The translations under genes and the position numbers were made by a program. This document shows, one piece after another, positions 23,955-32,432 of a stretch of DNA of 37,416 bases. The notes beneath the pieces were generated by a model. That model worked only from the letters and a program-made list of their open reading frames with translations, made no database searches and was not told the DNA's origin. The stretch covers positions 1 through 37,416 of the forward strand of contig JAJCXS010000104.1 in NCBI GenBank assembly GCA_029263335.1, given 5' to 3'. The stretch's first letter is position 1, and each line of letters opens with the position of its first letter. This stretch comes from Acidobacteriota bacterium. Its GTDB lineage: Bacteria > Acidobacteriota > UBA890 > WLXD01.

Positions 23955-25865
23955 ATGGATGCACGCGACACGGACTTCTTGAGCGCGCTCGAAGCACAGG
24001 TACTCGTCGGCGACGGCGCCATGGGCACGTATTTGCACGAGCGTTCGGGCCTGCCTCTGGATAGGTGCTTTCCCGAGCAGAACCTCTCTCACCCGCGCCT
24101 GGTGGAAGAGATCCACGCCGAGTACTTCGCCGCCGGCAGCCACGTTCTGCGAACGAACACCTACGGCGCGCACCGTGTCGGCCTTGCCCAGCACGGCCTC
24201 GCGGATAGCGTTCGTAAGATCAATATCCACGGCGCCCGGCTCGCACGGCAGGCCAGCGAGCATCGTGCGTGGATCCTCGGCTGCATCGGCCCGCTCGGTC
24301 GTCCGCTCGCGCCCATCGGCAAAGTTTCGCTGGATCAGGCCCGGGCAGCCTTCGAAGAGCAGGCGGCCTTTCTCGCTGAGGGGGGCGTCGATGCCCTGGT
24401 CATCGAGACCATCGCCGACATGGCCGAAATGGAGGCCGCGGTAGCGGGAACTCGCGCCGCATGCGACCTGCCCTTGATCGCTCAGAAGACCTTTACCGAA
24501 GACGGCATGACCTTGATGGGTCAGTTTCCCGGCGAGGTCGTTCAGGCTCTGACCGAACTGGGCGTCGACGTCATCGGCGCGAACTGCTCACTGGGGCCGC
24601 ACGCCTACACCGCGATCCTCGAACGAATGGCACTGGTAGCCGACCTGCCGCTATCGGTGTTCCCGACCGCTGGAGTGCCCATGCGGGATCGCAACACGGT
24701 GCGGTACGAGGCGTCGCCGCGCTACCTGGCCCAGCACGCGGTCCGCTTCGCTCAGATTGGTGTTCGCTTGATCGGTGGATGCTGTGGCTTCACGCCGACC
24801 CACATAGCAGCCGTCGCCGCGGCGCTGGCAGAACAGGACGAAAGCGATACCGCACGGGGAGACTCGATCCATCGCGTCACCCGCATCGAGTCGGCGCGCG
24901 AGCCGCAGGAATTGACCGAGCGGTCAGAACTTTCCCGCCGCATGGGACGCGACCTGGTGGTGACCGTGGAAATGGACATTCCGCGCGGCCACGACATGAG
25001 CACCCTGGTGGAGGGGTCGCGTTTTCTCAAGGACCACGGCGTGGATGCCGTCAACATCACCGATGGGGCTCGCGCCCGGCTGCGTCTCCACCCGATGGTG
25101 ATCTGCCACCAGATCGAGCAAGAGGTCGGCATCGAGACGATCATGCATTACGCCTGTCGAGACCGAAACGTACTCGGCATGCAGTCGGAGATTCTCGGCG
25201 CCGCGGCCCTCGGACTACGGAATCTCCTCATTGTGTCGGGCGATCCGACTGCTATCGGGGACTACCCCAAGGCAACGTCGGTATTCGAGGTCGACTCCAG
25301 CGGCCTCACGCGGATCGTCACCGGCATGAACGCTGGCCGCGACATGGCCGGCAACCTCATTGGCCGCCCCACCTCCTTCTACATCGCGGTGGGTGCCAAC
25401 CCCATGGCAGAAGACATGGACGAGGAAATCGAGCGGTTGCGCCACAAAGCCGACGCCGGAGCCCATTGCGTCTACACGCAGCCGATCTTCGAGCTCTCGA
25501 CGCTGGAACGATTCCTCGAACGGATCGCCCACCTGCACCTGCCCGTGGCCCTGGGCGTATTGCCACTGCGCACAGCGCGCCATGCCGAGTTCCTCCACAA
25601 CGAGGTACCCGGTATCGATATTCCCGACGAGATTCGCGCCCGCATGATCGCGGCCGCCGATGGCGAGCACGGCGATGAAGCCGCCGTGGCTGCGGCCAAG
25701 CGCGCGCAGACCGAAACAGGCGTTGCGGTGGCCGTCGAACTGGTCCAGGCAGCCAAGTCGATGGTGGCGGGGATCTACTTGATGCCGCCATTCAAGCGCT
25801 ACGAGATGGTGCCGGCGATCATGGAGGGCGCGGGGATCGAGCGCCGCAAGACCGCGGCGAAGTAA
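23955..25865 (+). CDS. Bifunctional homocysteine S-methyltransferase / methylenetetrahydrofolate reductase
   Basis: This 636-residue fusion joins two methionine-pathway enzymes. Residues about 1-295 are a homocysteine S-methyltransferase (GDGAMGTYL; zinc ligands C211 in GANCSLGPH and C276-C277 in GGCCGFTP). Residues about 325-620 are a MetF-type flavin reductase (VTVEMDIPRG, MHYACRDRN, IVSGDPTAIGDYP, VYTQPIF), which makes 5-methyl-tetrahydrofolate. The layout matches the Bacillus YitJ-type protein, so one polypeptide could make the methyl group and pass it to homocysteine, though whether B12 or another partner is needed cannot be told. It is convergent with the transglycosylase gene (24-base gap). 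Confidence 0.95.
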   Translation: MDARDTDFLSALEAQVLVGDGAMGTYLHERSGLPLDRCFPEQNLSHPRLVEEIHAEYFAAGSHVLRTNTYGAHRVGLAQHGLADSVRKINIHGARLARQASEHRAWILGCIGPLGRPLAPIGKVSLDQARAAFEEQAAFLAEGGVDALVIETIADMAEMEAAVAGTRAACDLPLIAQKTFTEDGMTLMGQFPGEVVQALTELGVDVIGANCSLGPHAYTAILERMALVADLPLSVFPTAGVPMRDRNTVRYEASPRYLAQHAVRFAQIGVRLIGGCCGFTPTHIAAVAAALAEQDESDTARGDSIHRVTRIESAREPQELTERSELSRRMGRDLVVTVEMDIPRGHDMSTLVEGSRFLKDHGVDAVNITDGARARLRLHPMVICHQIEQEVGIETIMHYACRDRNVLGMQSEILGAAALGLRNLLIVSGDPTAIGDYPKATSVFEVDSSGLTRIVTGMNAGRDMAGNLIGRPTSFYIAVGANPMAEDMDEEIERLRHKADAGAHCVYTQPIFELSTLERFLERIAHLHLPVALGVLPLRTARHAEFLHNEVPGIDIPDEIRARMIAAADGEHGDEAAVAAAKRAQTETGVAVAVELVQAAKSMVAGIYLMPPFKRYEMVPAIMEGAGIERRKTAAK

Positions 25866-25889
25866 CCACCCGTCGCGCACAGCTCGTGC

Positions 25890-26525
25890 CTAGTGCAACG
25901 GACGCCCCTCGACGCGTTGGCGATAGCGGTACAACACCCGCAGCACGTACTCGCGGGTCTCCGAGTACGGAGGAACACCGCCGAATCGATCGACCGCACC
26001 GGCACCGGCGTTGTAGGCGGCGAGGGCGAGCTCGATGTCGCCCCCGTAGCGGAGCAGCAGGCCGCGCAGGTGCCGGACCCCGGCGTCGACATTCTGCGCC
26101 GCATCCAGCGGATCCCGCACGCCGTACCGTCGTGCCACGGCGGGCATCAGCTGCATCAGTCCAATCGCCCCGGCGTGCGATACGGCGCCAGGATCGAACG
26201 ACGACTCCATCTCGATCAGCGATTCCACCAAGCGATGGTCTACCCGATGGCGCACCGCGGCACTGTGGGCCATCGAAATCACCTCGGCCACCTCCACGCC
26301 CACCCGCAAGCGGCCAGGCGCGAGGAACGTCGACGGTTTGGTCGTTCGCTCCCGTTCAGGGCAGTTCGGATCGTCCGGGTTATCGGTGATCACCACGCTT
26401 CCTTCGGCCGACGTATACACGCACGGCTCGGTCATCTGGGCGCCGGCGTCTCCGACCAGCCCTACCCCGATCACCGCAGCTGCCAGCAAGCTCAGGCAGC
26501 GCTCCGGCCGATCGAACCTCTTCAC
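25890..26525 (-). CDS. Lytic transglycosylase with DUF4124-like N-terminus, last gene of pilus/secretion cluster
   Basis: This protein of about 211 residues cuts peptidoglycan to let a machine pass through the wall. A signal peptide (residues 10-30, VGDAGAQ) is followed by a short DUF4124-like part (VYTSAEGSVVITDNPDDP) and an SLT domain with catalytic Glu at E107 (ESSFDPGAVSHAGAIGLMQLMP) and the AAYNAG motif. GTG 26525 is chosen because it overlaps the stop of the preceding TPR gene (GTGA); an in-frame start at 26552 would add nine residues lying within that gene. As the last gene in the cluster it likely makes gaps for the secretin channel or pilus. Length is short for stand-alone Slt. Confidence 0.9.
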   Translation of the reverse strand: MKRFDRPERCLSLLAAAVIGVGLVGDAGAQMTEPCVYTSAEGSVVITDNPDDPNCPERERTTKPSTFLAPGRLRVGVEVAEVISMAHSAAVRHRVDHRLVESLIEMESSFDPGAVSHAGAIGLMQLMPAVARRYGVRDPLDAAQNVDAGVRHLRGLLLRYGGDIELALAAYNAGAGAVDRFGGVPPYSETREYVLRVLYRYRQRVEGRPLH

Positions 26526-27898
26526 CGTTCGCTCAGTCGGGCCTCGACCCAAGGCAGGCGTGCGCTCACGTACTGCACGATCTCGGGATGTGCCGAACCG
26601 CCGGTATCAAGAAAGCGATAGTAGCTGTCGATCGCCATGCTCCACTCCTGCATTTCCTCGTAAACGAGGCCGAGGTTGTAGTGGGCCAGCGCGTTTTCCG
26701 GTTCCAGCACCAGGACCTGAGCAAACGCCCGCCGAGCATCATCGTGCCGGCCCCAGCGCATGAAGATGAGTCCCTTGTTGGTGTAGGCGTCGAGCTGGCT
26801 CGAATCCAGCGCCAGGGCGCGGTTGAATTCGACCAGTGCTCCGTCGTAGTTGCCTCTGCGATAGAGAACTACACCGAGATTGTTGTGCGCCGACGCGTTC
26901 TTGGGTGCAACGTTGATCGCCTGGCGGAGATGGCGTTCGGCCAACTGGAACTTGCCCTGCGCCTCATAGAGCACCGCCAGGTTGGCGTTGATCTGAGCGT
27001 TGTCGGGGTCGAGCCTCAGAGCCCTCAAATAGGCGTCCTCGGCACCGCCAAGATCGCCCGCCTTCTGCAACTGGAGACCGCGCTCGAAACCGGAACGGAC
27101 GCTCGGGTCGAGCAGTGTCCGCCCGCTCGCGGGGGGCTCCTCCGACTCGACCGCACGCGCCGCAAATGGGTTACCCCGGGACGCATCCGACGAGCCCGCC
27201 CGTGCACGGTCACTCGGCTCGTCCCTGTCCGCCGCGGTAGCGCCAGACTGGCGCGCCGTAGAGGAGGAACTCGTGGTCAAACTGAAGGTGGCGTCGCTCT
27301 GCTCGTCGGTCTCACGTGAGCCGGCCGCGGCCGAGGTGCGCTCCTGCACGCTCAGATCGATCGTAGGGGCCTGGTCGCGCACCTGCGGCTGGGTCGCCGC
27401 TGACTCCGGCGGCAGGCCGGCCGACAAATCGCTCAGGTCGCCGCCCGCTGCCGTCTCATTGGCAGTCGGCGTTGGCATCGTCCGCGCGACGTCCTGCGCC
27501 CGCGCCTGGTCCCCCGCGGTGATCGCGGTCGTTGCCGGCATCACGGCGGCCGTTGCCTCGGAACGCGGCGCAACGTTCTCACCGTCCCGCAGGTCGGTCA
27601 GCAGCGGCCGTCCCCCGTTGGCCTGTGAACCGGTGAAGTTGGGCTCGAACCACCACAGGGCAGTCGCGATGACCGCCACCGAACATAGGGCAATGACACC
27701 CACCCACGCCACCGGCGAGAGGCGCCGCGGCTCGGGTTCGATCGACAGTTGTGGCTGCGGCGTTGGCGTGGGCGTGCTGAGACGCTCCACCATCGCATCG
27801 GCGTCGCGTACGGGCTCGTGGTCGTGGTCGTGGTCGTCCATCCCACGCCTGCGGTTCTCGTCCTGCACGCGCTTCAACGCATCAAGGATGACGCTCAT
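26522..27898 (-). CDS. GspB/MshN-like TPR protein
   Basis: This 458-residue protein begins with a short cytosolic segment (MSVILDALKRVQDENRRR) like the N-terminus of GspB-type proteins, followed by a (DH)3 run near residue 22. One membrane helix (VAWVGVIALCSVAVIATALWWF, about residues 63-84) anchors it. A Ser/Thr/Ala-rich linker of about 180 residues then leads to tandem TPRs (about residues 275-440: GDLGGAEDAYLRALRLDPDNAQINANLAVLYEAQGKFQLAERHL...). In MSHA pili and T2SS such proteins help assemble the secretin. The gene sits between the ExeA-like ATPase and the transglycosylase; the start is six bases after the ATPase stop. Confidence 0.85.
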   Translation of the reverse strand: MSVILDALKRVQDENRRRGMDDHDHDHEPVRDADAMVERLSTPTPTPQPQLSIEPEPRRLSPVAWVGVIALCSVAVIATALWWFEPNFTGSQANGGRPLLTDLRDGENVAPRSEATAAVMPATTAITAGDQARAQDVARTMPTPTANETAAGGDLSDLSAGLPPESAATQPQVRDQAPTIDLSVQERTSAAAGSRETDEQSDATFSLTTSSSSTARQSGATAADRDEPSDRARAGSSDASRGNPFAARAVESEEPPASGRTLLDPSVRSGFERGLQLQKAGDLGGAEDAYLRALRLDPDNAQINANLAVLYEAQGKFQLAERHLRQAINVAPKNASAHNNLGVVLYRRGNYDGALVEFNRALALDSSQLDAYTNKGLIFMRWGRHDDARRAFAQVLVLEPENALAHYNLGLVYEEMQEWSMAIDSYYRFLDTGGSAHPEIVQYVSARLPWVEARLSER

Positions 27899-27903
27899 GG
27901 CGG

Positions 27904-29373
27904 TTAGCTCCCATCCACGTCGGCTACAGCCACGGCCTCGGCATGAGCCAGGCCGAGCGCGTCACGAAGAGCCGCTGCCGCACTGACGGCTGCACTTCGG
28001 TCGGCATACTCACCAACGGTCAAACGATAAAGGGTTCCCTGGCCGGCAACTCTCGCGGCGACGAGAAAGCTGCTGTATCCGGCCGCTGCGATCTGTCGCC
28101 GCTGCGAAACGAGCGCCGCGTCCGCGGTGCTGCGGTGCGAGCTGAGATAAACGGTAAAGGCTGCCTGCGGGTGTTCGAGCCCGAGTTCGGTGGCGCCAGC
28201 AAACTGCTCAGTGCTGCCCTCGGCGCGCATCTCGGCGAGCGCGCGCAACTGCGGCACCTGTTGGCGCTGCCAGGTGGCATAACCGCCAACCGTGACCACC
28301 AACGCCAGGGCCACGCCTACGGCCGCCTGCCACGGCCGGAAGCCGTTGTCATGCTGGCTGGCAGAGACGAGATGGGGCGGGGACGGAGGAACCGGCAGTG
28401 GCTCGGAGTTGGCGCGCTGTCGCGCTGGCACAGCCGCCTGCATTGGCGTGGCGATCGGGTTCGGCGCGGCAGGAACTGCGATCTGCCCGGCGCCTGTCTC
28501 CCGTTCGACCACCTCGCGCTCGACCGGCACGTCGTTGTGCCCGGCAAGTTCCAGAGTCACAGCTGCCGCCTCGACCATTGCAGCGTCGATCACCGAGCTC
28601 TGCTGCGCGAAACCGGCGAGCAGGGCGCGGTCAGCGAGAAGGTTGACGAGCCGCGGTACGCCTTCGCTGTAGCGCAGGATGCACTGGTAGGCGGCTTTCT
28701 CGAAGCTCACATCGTCGCAATTACCGGCAACCCGCAGACGGTGCTCGACATAACGAGCGATGTCGTCGAGGCTCAACGGCTCCATCGTGTAGCGCACGGA
28801 CACCCGCTGTGCGAGCTGGCTCAGCTCGGGCGTCTGCAGCAAGCGGCGCAGACCATACTGACCCGCCAACACGATCTGCAGAAGCTTCTGCTTGTTGGTC
28901 TCCAGGTTCGACAGTAGACGGATCTGCTCCATGATGGGCAACGGCAGGTTCTGTGCTTCGTCGATGACGAGCACCGCCGTACGTCCCTGCATCGACAGTT
29001 CGATCAGGAACCCGTTGAGATACTCGAGCATCTCCTGCTTGCCGAGCTGACGCGCCACATCGGAGTCCAACTGCGACTGCGGAATAATCCCGAAGTCGAC
29101 CAGGATGATGCGCAGGAGATCCTCTTCCGTGATCTGCGGGTTGAAGATCATCGCCGTCACGACATCGTTACCGAGACCTTCCAGGGCCGTGCGCAGCATC
29201 GTCGTCTTGCCGGTGCCGGCCGCGCCGATGAAGCACATGAAGCCTTCGCGCTCGCGGATGCCGTAGCGCAACAGATCTCGCGCCTCGGCATGCCCTGCCT
29301 GCCCGAAGAAGAACTTCGGATCCGGCGTGAGCCTGAAGGGCTTCTCGATCAGCCCGTAGTAGTCCCGATACAT
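27904..29373 (-). CDS. ExeA/GspA/MshM-like AAA ATPase with SPOR-like C-terminus
   Basis: This 489-residue protein opens with MYRDYYGLIEKPFRLTPDP, the standard ExeA/MshM start. Walker A is residues 50-57 (GAAGTGKT) and Walker B is LVIDEAQNLP (near residue 130). A membrane helix (about residues 349-368, AAVGVALALVVTVGGYATW) follows a Pro-rich linker. The periplasmic tail (about 405-489) looks like a SPOR-type peptidoglycan-binding domain (FTVYLSS ... YSSFLVAARVAGQGTLYRLTVGEY). GspA/ExeA proteins use a different wall-binding domain, so the SPOR-like tail is a variant. The product probably couples ATP use to remodelling of the wall around the secretin. A clear GGGAGAAGG precedes its ATG. Confidence 0.9.
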   Translation of the reverse strand: MYRDYYGLIEKPFRLTPDPKFFFGQAGHAEARDLLRYGIREREGFMCFIGAAGTGKTTMLRTALEGLGNDVVTAMIFNPQITEEDLLRIILVDFGIIPQSQLDSDVARQLGKQEMLEYLNGFLIELSMQGRTAVLVIDEAQNLPLPIMEQIRLLSNLETNKQKLLQIVLAGQYGLRRLLQTPELSQLAQRVSVRYTMEPLSLDDIARYVEHRLRVAGNCDDVSFEKAAYQCILRYSEGVPRLVNLLADRALLAGFAQQSSVIDAAMVEAAAVTLELAGHNDVPVEREVVERETGAGQIAVPAAPNPIATPMQAAVPARQRANSEPLPVPPSPPHLVSASQHDNGFRPWQAAVGVALALVVTVGGYATWQRQQVPQLRALAEMRAEGSTEQFAGATELGLEHPQAAFTVYLSSHRSTADAALVSQRRQIAAAGYSSFLVAARVAGQGTLYRLTVGEYADRSAAVSAAAALRDALGLAHAEAVAVADVDGS

Positions 29374-29390
29374 CGAACCTTCTCCCTTTC

Positions 29391-31112
29391 CTACTGGCCC
29401 GCGCGGCGGCCGGCCTTGGAGCGACGTCGCATCTCGAGGCGCTGGAGCTGATCCTGCGCAACCTGGTAGATGCGGTCCTCGTTGAGGATCGTGGGGGTGA
29501 TCATGACGATGAGATCAGCCTTGCGTGACTCCTTGTCGACACGCTTGAACAAGTTGCCGAGAATCGGAATGTCACCGAGCAGCGGCGTCTTGGTCTCGTC
29601 CTCGGAAATCACGTCCTCGAGCAGGCCACCGATGAAGATGGTCTCGCCCTCGGGAACACGGATCACGTGGTCGCTAACGCGAACGTCCATGCGCGGGAAG
29701 CGGTCGCCGTTGGGCGACGTCTCGAAGCCGGCCAGGTTGGTGACTGCCGGCTGGATGCTCATCGTCACCACACCGTCGGCCGCCACCTGCGGCGTAACCG
29801 ACAGAATGACGCCGTTGGTCACGGTACTGGGCGTGGTGATCGTCTGCGCCAGGTTGCCCTGGCCGTTGAAAACGGTAGTCGTGGTGAAGAACACCTCCTG
29901 GGTGCCCACCGATAGCAGGGCCATCTGGTTGTTCAGCGTCACCACCGACGGCGACGACAACACGTTGACCTCGCCCTGATTGGCAAACGCACCGATCACG
30001 GCGTTGAAGTTGTTACGCGAGATGGTCGCCTGCATGATGTTGATGCCGCCGGCGCCGACCGTCTGGCCGAGGCCCACGCCCAGGTCGTCGAACACCGTGT
30101 TCCAGTCGATGCCCGCCGCGTAGTTGTCGTGCATGACGACCTCGACGATCTGCGCCTCGATCAGCACCTGGCGCTGGGCGATTTCCTCGATCGCGTCGAG
30201 ATACTCGCCAATCTCGTCGAGAACGTCCGTGTAGTGGCGCACCATGATGGTGCCGGCCGCGCGGTTCACGTGCAGCGAGGGGCCTTCTGTTCCGAAACCG
30301 CCGCCGCCGCCACCGCCGCCGAAGCCACCGAGGCCACCACGCAGGCGATTGCGGTTGAGCGGATCGTTAGGATCGAAGCCGCTGCCGACTCCGCCACCGT
30401 ACCCGCTGCCCATGAGGAAGCCCACGCCCTCGGCAATGAAGTCCCACATGAAACTGGGATCGGTCGACTGTACGGAGGCCGAGCCGCCGTTCTGTCCCCC
30501 ACCCAGCCCGCCGCCTGCGCCGCCGTTGAGACCGTTCGCGCCGCCAAGCTGGCCGCCCTGGTTCCCGCCGGTATTGACGCCGATATTGCGCGTGCCGGTG
30601 CGGTCGGTCTGAACGATGTCGAGGAAGAACAGCCTCGTTTCCATCGTCCGGCCGCGGATCTTGATGACCCCCGACTCGACGCGATACTCGAGATCGAGCG
30701 GGTCGAGCAGGCTGTCGAGCAAGACCGGCAGGCTCACGCCCTTGATGTCGTGCGTCACCGCGCCGGTGACATCCGGTTCGATTACGACCGACAGGTCGGA
30801 CTTCCGCGCGATGGCCAGAAGAACGGCGCGCACGTCGGTGTCACGCACGTTCAGATTGTAGAGCTCGTTGGGGTCGTAGCCCGAGTCGTCGAGCGACTCC
30901 TCGAGAGCCATAGCCGGGGCTTCGGTCATCGTCGGCGCGCCGGCCCAAGCCGGAGCATCCGGCCCGTCCCATGACGCAGGAGTGACCTGTGGCGGCGAGG
31001 TCGTGCTGGCCTGCGGGCTGGAACCGCCCGAGGCACACGCCGGCAGGATGCCGACAGCAAGGACCAATGCCGCAACCCAACCGAAACGGTGGTCGCGCCT
31101 AGATCGCTTCAT
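29391..31112 (-). CDS. Secretin of type IV pilus/T2SS family (MshL/PilQ/GspD-like lipoprotein)
   Basis: This protein of about 573 residues forms the outer-membrane gated ring. It has a lipobox (LPAC, C26), a STN/N0-like domain (about residues 75-150, NVRDTDVRAVLLAIARKSDLSVVIEP), a long glycine-rich linker of about 110 residues with GGGGGGGGFG, and a C-terminal secretin domain ending near VRVSDHVIRVPEGETIFIGGLLEDV and DIPILGNLFKR. ATG 31112 is chosen because AGGGAGG lies just upstream; an in-frame start at 31157 would overlap the preceding gene. The short N-domain set is nearer to MshL than to GspD. Its position after the PilP/GspC-like gene is standard. Confidence 0.93.
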   Translation of the reverse strand: MKRSRRDHRFGWVAALVLAVGILPACASGGSSPQASTTSPPQVTPASWDGPDAPAWAGAPTMTEAPAMALEESLDDSGYDPNELYNLNVRDTDVRAVLLAIARKSDLSVVIEPDVTGAVTHDIKGVSLPVLLDSLLDPLDLEYRVESGVIKIRGRTMETRLFFLDIVQTDRTGTRNIGVNTGGNQGGQLGGANGLNGGAGGGLGGGQNGGSASVQSTDPSFMWDFIAEGVGFLMGSGYGGGVGSGFDPNDPLNRNRLRGGLGGFGGGGGGGGFGTEGPSLHVNRAAGTIMVRHYTDVLDEIGEYLDAIEEIAQRQVLIEAQIVEVVMHDNYAAGIDWNTVFDDLGVGLGQTVGAGGINIMQATISRNNFNAVIGAFANQGEVNVLSSPSVVTLNNQMALLSVGTQEVFFTTTTVFNGQGNLAQTITTPSTVTNGVILSVTPQVAADGVVTMSIQPAVTNLAGFETSPNGDRFPRMDVRVSDHVIRVPEGETIFIGGLLEDVISEDETKTPLLGDIPILGNLFKRVDKESRKADLIVMITPTILNEDRIYQVAQDQLQRLEMRRRSKAGRRAGQ

Positions 31113-31153
31113 TTTCGTAACCCTCCCTGGCCGAAAGATTCGCAGCTCGAGCA

Positions 31154-31759
31154 TCATTGCCCCCCTGCTCCGTCGCCACGAACCGTCAACCCGACGGCGG
31201 CGTCATTCATTCGGAGTACATGTCGTTCAGTGCCCAGCCGGAACACCACCGCGTCATCCCAGACGTCGATGATCTCCATGCCGGCCACGACGTCGCCTAT
31301 GCCGACGACGTTGTCGTTGATAACCGCCATGCGGCGGCCACTGCTATCGCCCAACACGGCTGACAGCTGTAGCCCCCCGGCGGGGATTGGGTTGGCGGCG
31401 GCAATTGGCGCCACCTCGTAGTTCTCTACCGCCCAGATCTCGCGGGGCGTGAGGAAAGGGTTGCGGCCCCAGTTGGCGCCGATCGAGATGTCCGCAGCGG
31501 TTACCGCTCCACGTTGTGCAGCGGGCGCCTGCGTGCCCTGCCGGCCGGTCTGGTTACCGGAAACCAGGGGACGTTGGTTGCTGTTGGTGCCCGGCATATT
31601 CGGCACGGCAAACGGCGACCCCGGCTGCGGCTGGGTCGAAGCGAGCGGCGACGACTGGCCGCCAAAGTCGCCGACAACACCAGCGAAATAGAGGATGTTC
31701 CAGGCGACGACCATCAGGAGCACGACGCCGAGGACGACAAGAACATTGCGATTACCCAT
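31154..31759 (-). CDS. PilP/GspC/MshK-like inner-membrane protein
   Basis: This 201-residue protein has an N-terminal membrane helix (MGNRNVLVVLGVVLLMVVAWNILY), a Pro/Gln/Ser-rich linker, and a periplasmic beta-domain: WGRNPFLTPREIWAV, LQLSAVLGDSSGRRMAVINDNVVGIGDVVAGMEIIDVWDDAVVFRLGTERHVLRM. This is the PilP/GspC homology-region type of domain that links the inner platform to the secretin. ATG 31759 overlaps the stop of the PilO-like gene by eight bases. Longer in-frame readings are antisense/out-of-frame artefacts of that gene. It is the natural partner of the secretin encoded next. Confidence 0.85.
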   Translation of the reverse strand: MGNRNVLVVLGVVLLMVVAWNILYFAGVVGDFGGQSSPLASTQPQPGSPFAVPNMPGTNSNQRPLVSGNQTGRQGTQAPAAQRGAVTAADISIGANWGRNPFLTPREIWAVENYEVAPIAAANPIPAGGLQLSAVLGDSSGRRMAVINDNVVGIGDVVAGMEIIDVWDDAVVFRLGTERHVLRMNDAAVGLTVRGDGAGGQ

Positions 31760-32432
31760 GGCTGCCGCCTCCCTGTGCGCCCATCGGTTGTCCGGCGCCG
31801 GAGCGCTGCTGCGCAGCACCACCGGAACCAGCTGCGCCGGCAGCGCGGAAATAGACAACAACGCCAATCTGAGCGGCCACCTCGGGAAACTCACGCTGCA
31901 TCTCGACACCGCCGAGCTCGGTAACCCAGCCGAGGCGACCAATCTGCGCCACGAAGCGGCTGATCGCTCCGTAGTCGCCGAAGGCTGCCACGCGCAGCGA
32001 CACCCGTCGGGCACCAGGGATGGCACCTATGATCTGCTCAACCTGCGACGGCAACTGGCCCTGGGGCGCTCCCGCGCCGAGCGCGGACGAGTCCGCCGCA
32101 TCGACAAAAGCATCGATCCCCTGAGCCTCGGAGAGGCGCACGAGGGCCTCGACAAACAGGGGCAACTCCGACTCCGGTCCGAGCTGCCCGAGCAAGGCGT
32201 CGCGCGAGTTCTGCCACGCGGTAAGTTCAGCTTGGCTCTCCGGGGGAACCGCCTCGATCTGTCGTTCCATCTGGTCGAGTTGGCTTTCCGCGCCGGTAAC
32301 CTGGCTGGCGGTACTGGCTTCGCTCGCACGCAGCGGCGCAACGACGAACACCCACACGAGAACCGCGACGACAACGCACCCGAACGCCATGATCGCGACG
32401 CGAACGCCCGGCTGAAGGTCTGACCAGTTCAT
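31752..32432 (-). CDS. PilO/MshJ/GspM-like inner-membrane protein
   Basis: This 226-residue protein has one N-terminal membrane helix (residues about 11-34, VAIMAFGCVVVAVLVWVFVV), a coiled-coil stretch (about 40-65), and a periplasmic ferredoxin-like region (EALVRLSEAQGIDAF; RRVSLRVAAFGDYGAISRFVAQIGRL) as in PilO and GspM. The tail is Gly/Ala/Gln-rich and disordered. ATG 32432 overlaps the preceding stop by four bases (ATGA). It should pair with the PilN part of the fused protein encoded just upstream to form the alignment complex across the inner membrane. Confidence 0.88.
   Translation of the reverse strand: MNWSDLQPGVRVAIMAFGCVVVAVLVWVFVVAPLRASEASTASQVTGAESQLDQMERQIEAVPPESQAELTAWQNSRDALLGQLGPESELPLFVEALVRLSEAQGIDAFVDAADSSALGAGAPQGQLPSQVEQIIGAIPGARRVSLRVAAFGDYGAISRFVAQIGRLGWVTELGGVEMQREFPEVAAQIGVVVYFRAAGAAGSGGAAQQRSGAGQPMGAQGGGSHG

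Noticed and set aside
31760..32026. N-terminal extension of the PilP/GspC-like gene
   Set aside because: The extra residues lie over the PilO-like gene in another frame, are Ser/Arg-rich, and precede the clean MGNRNVLVVL membrane start.
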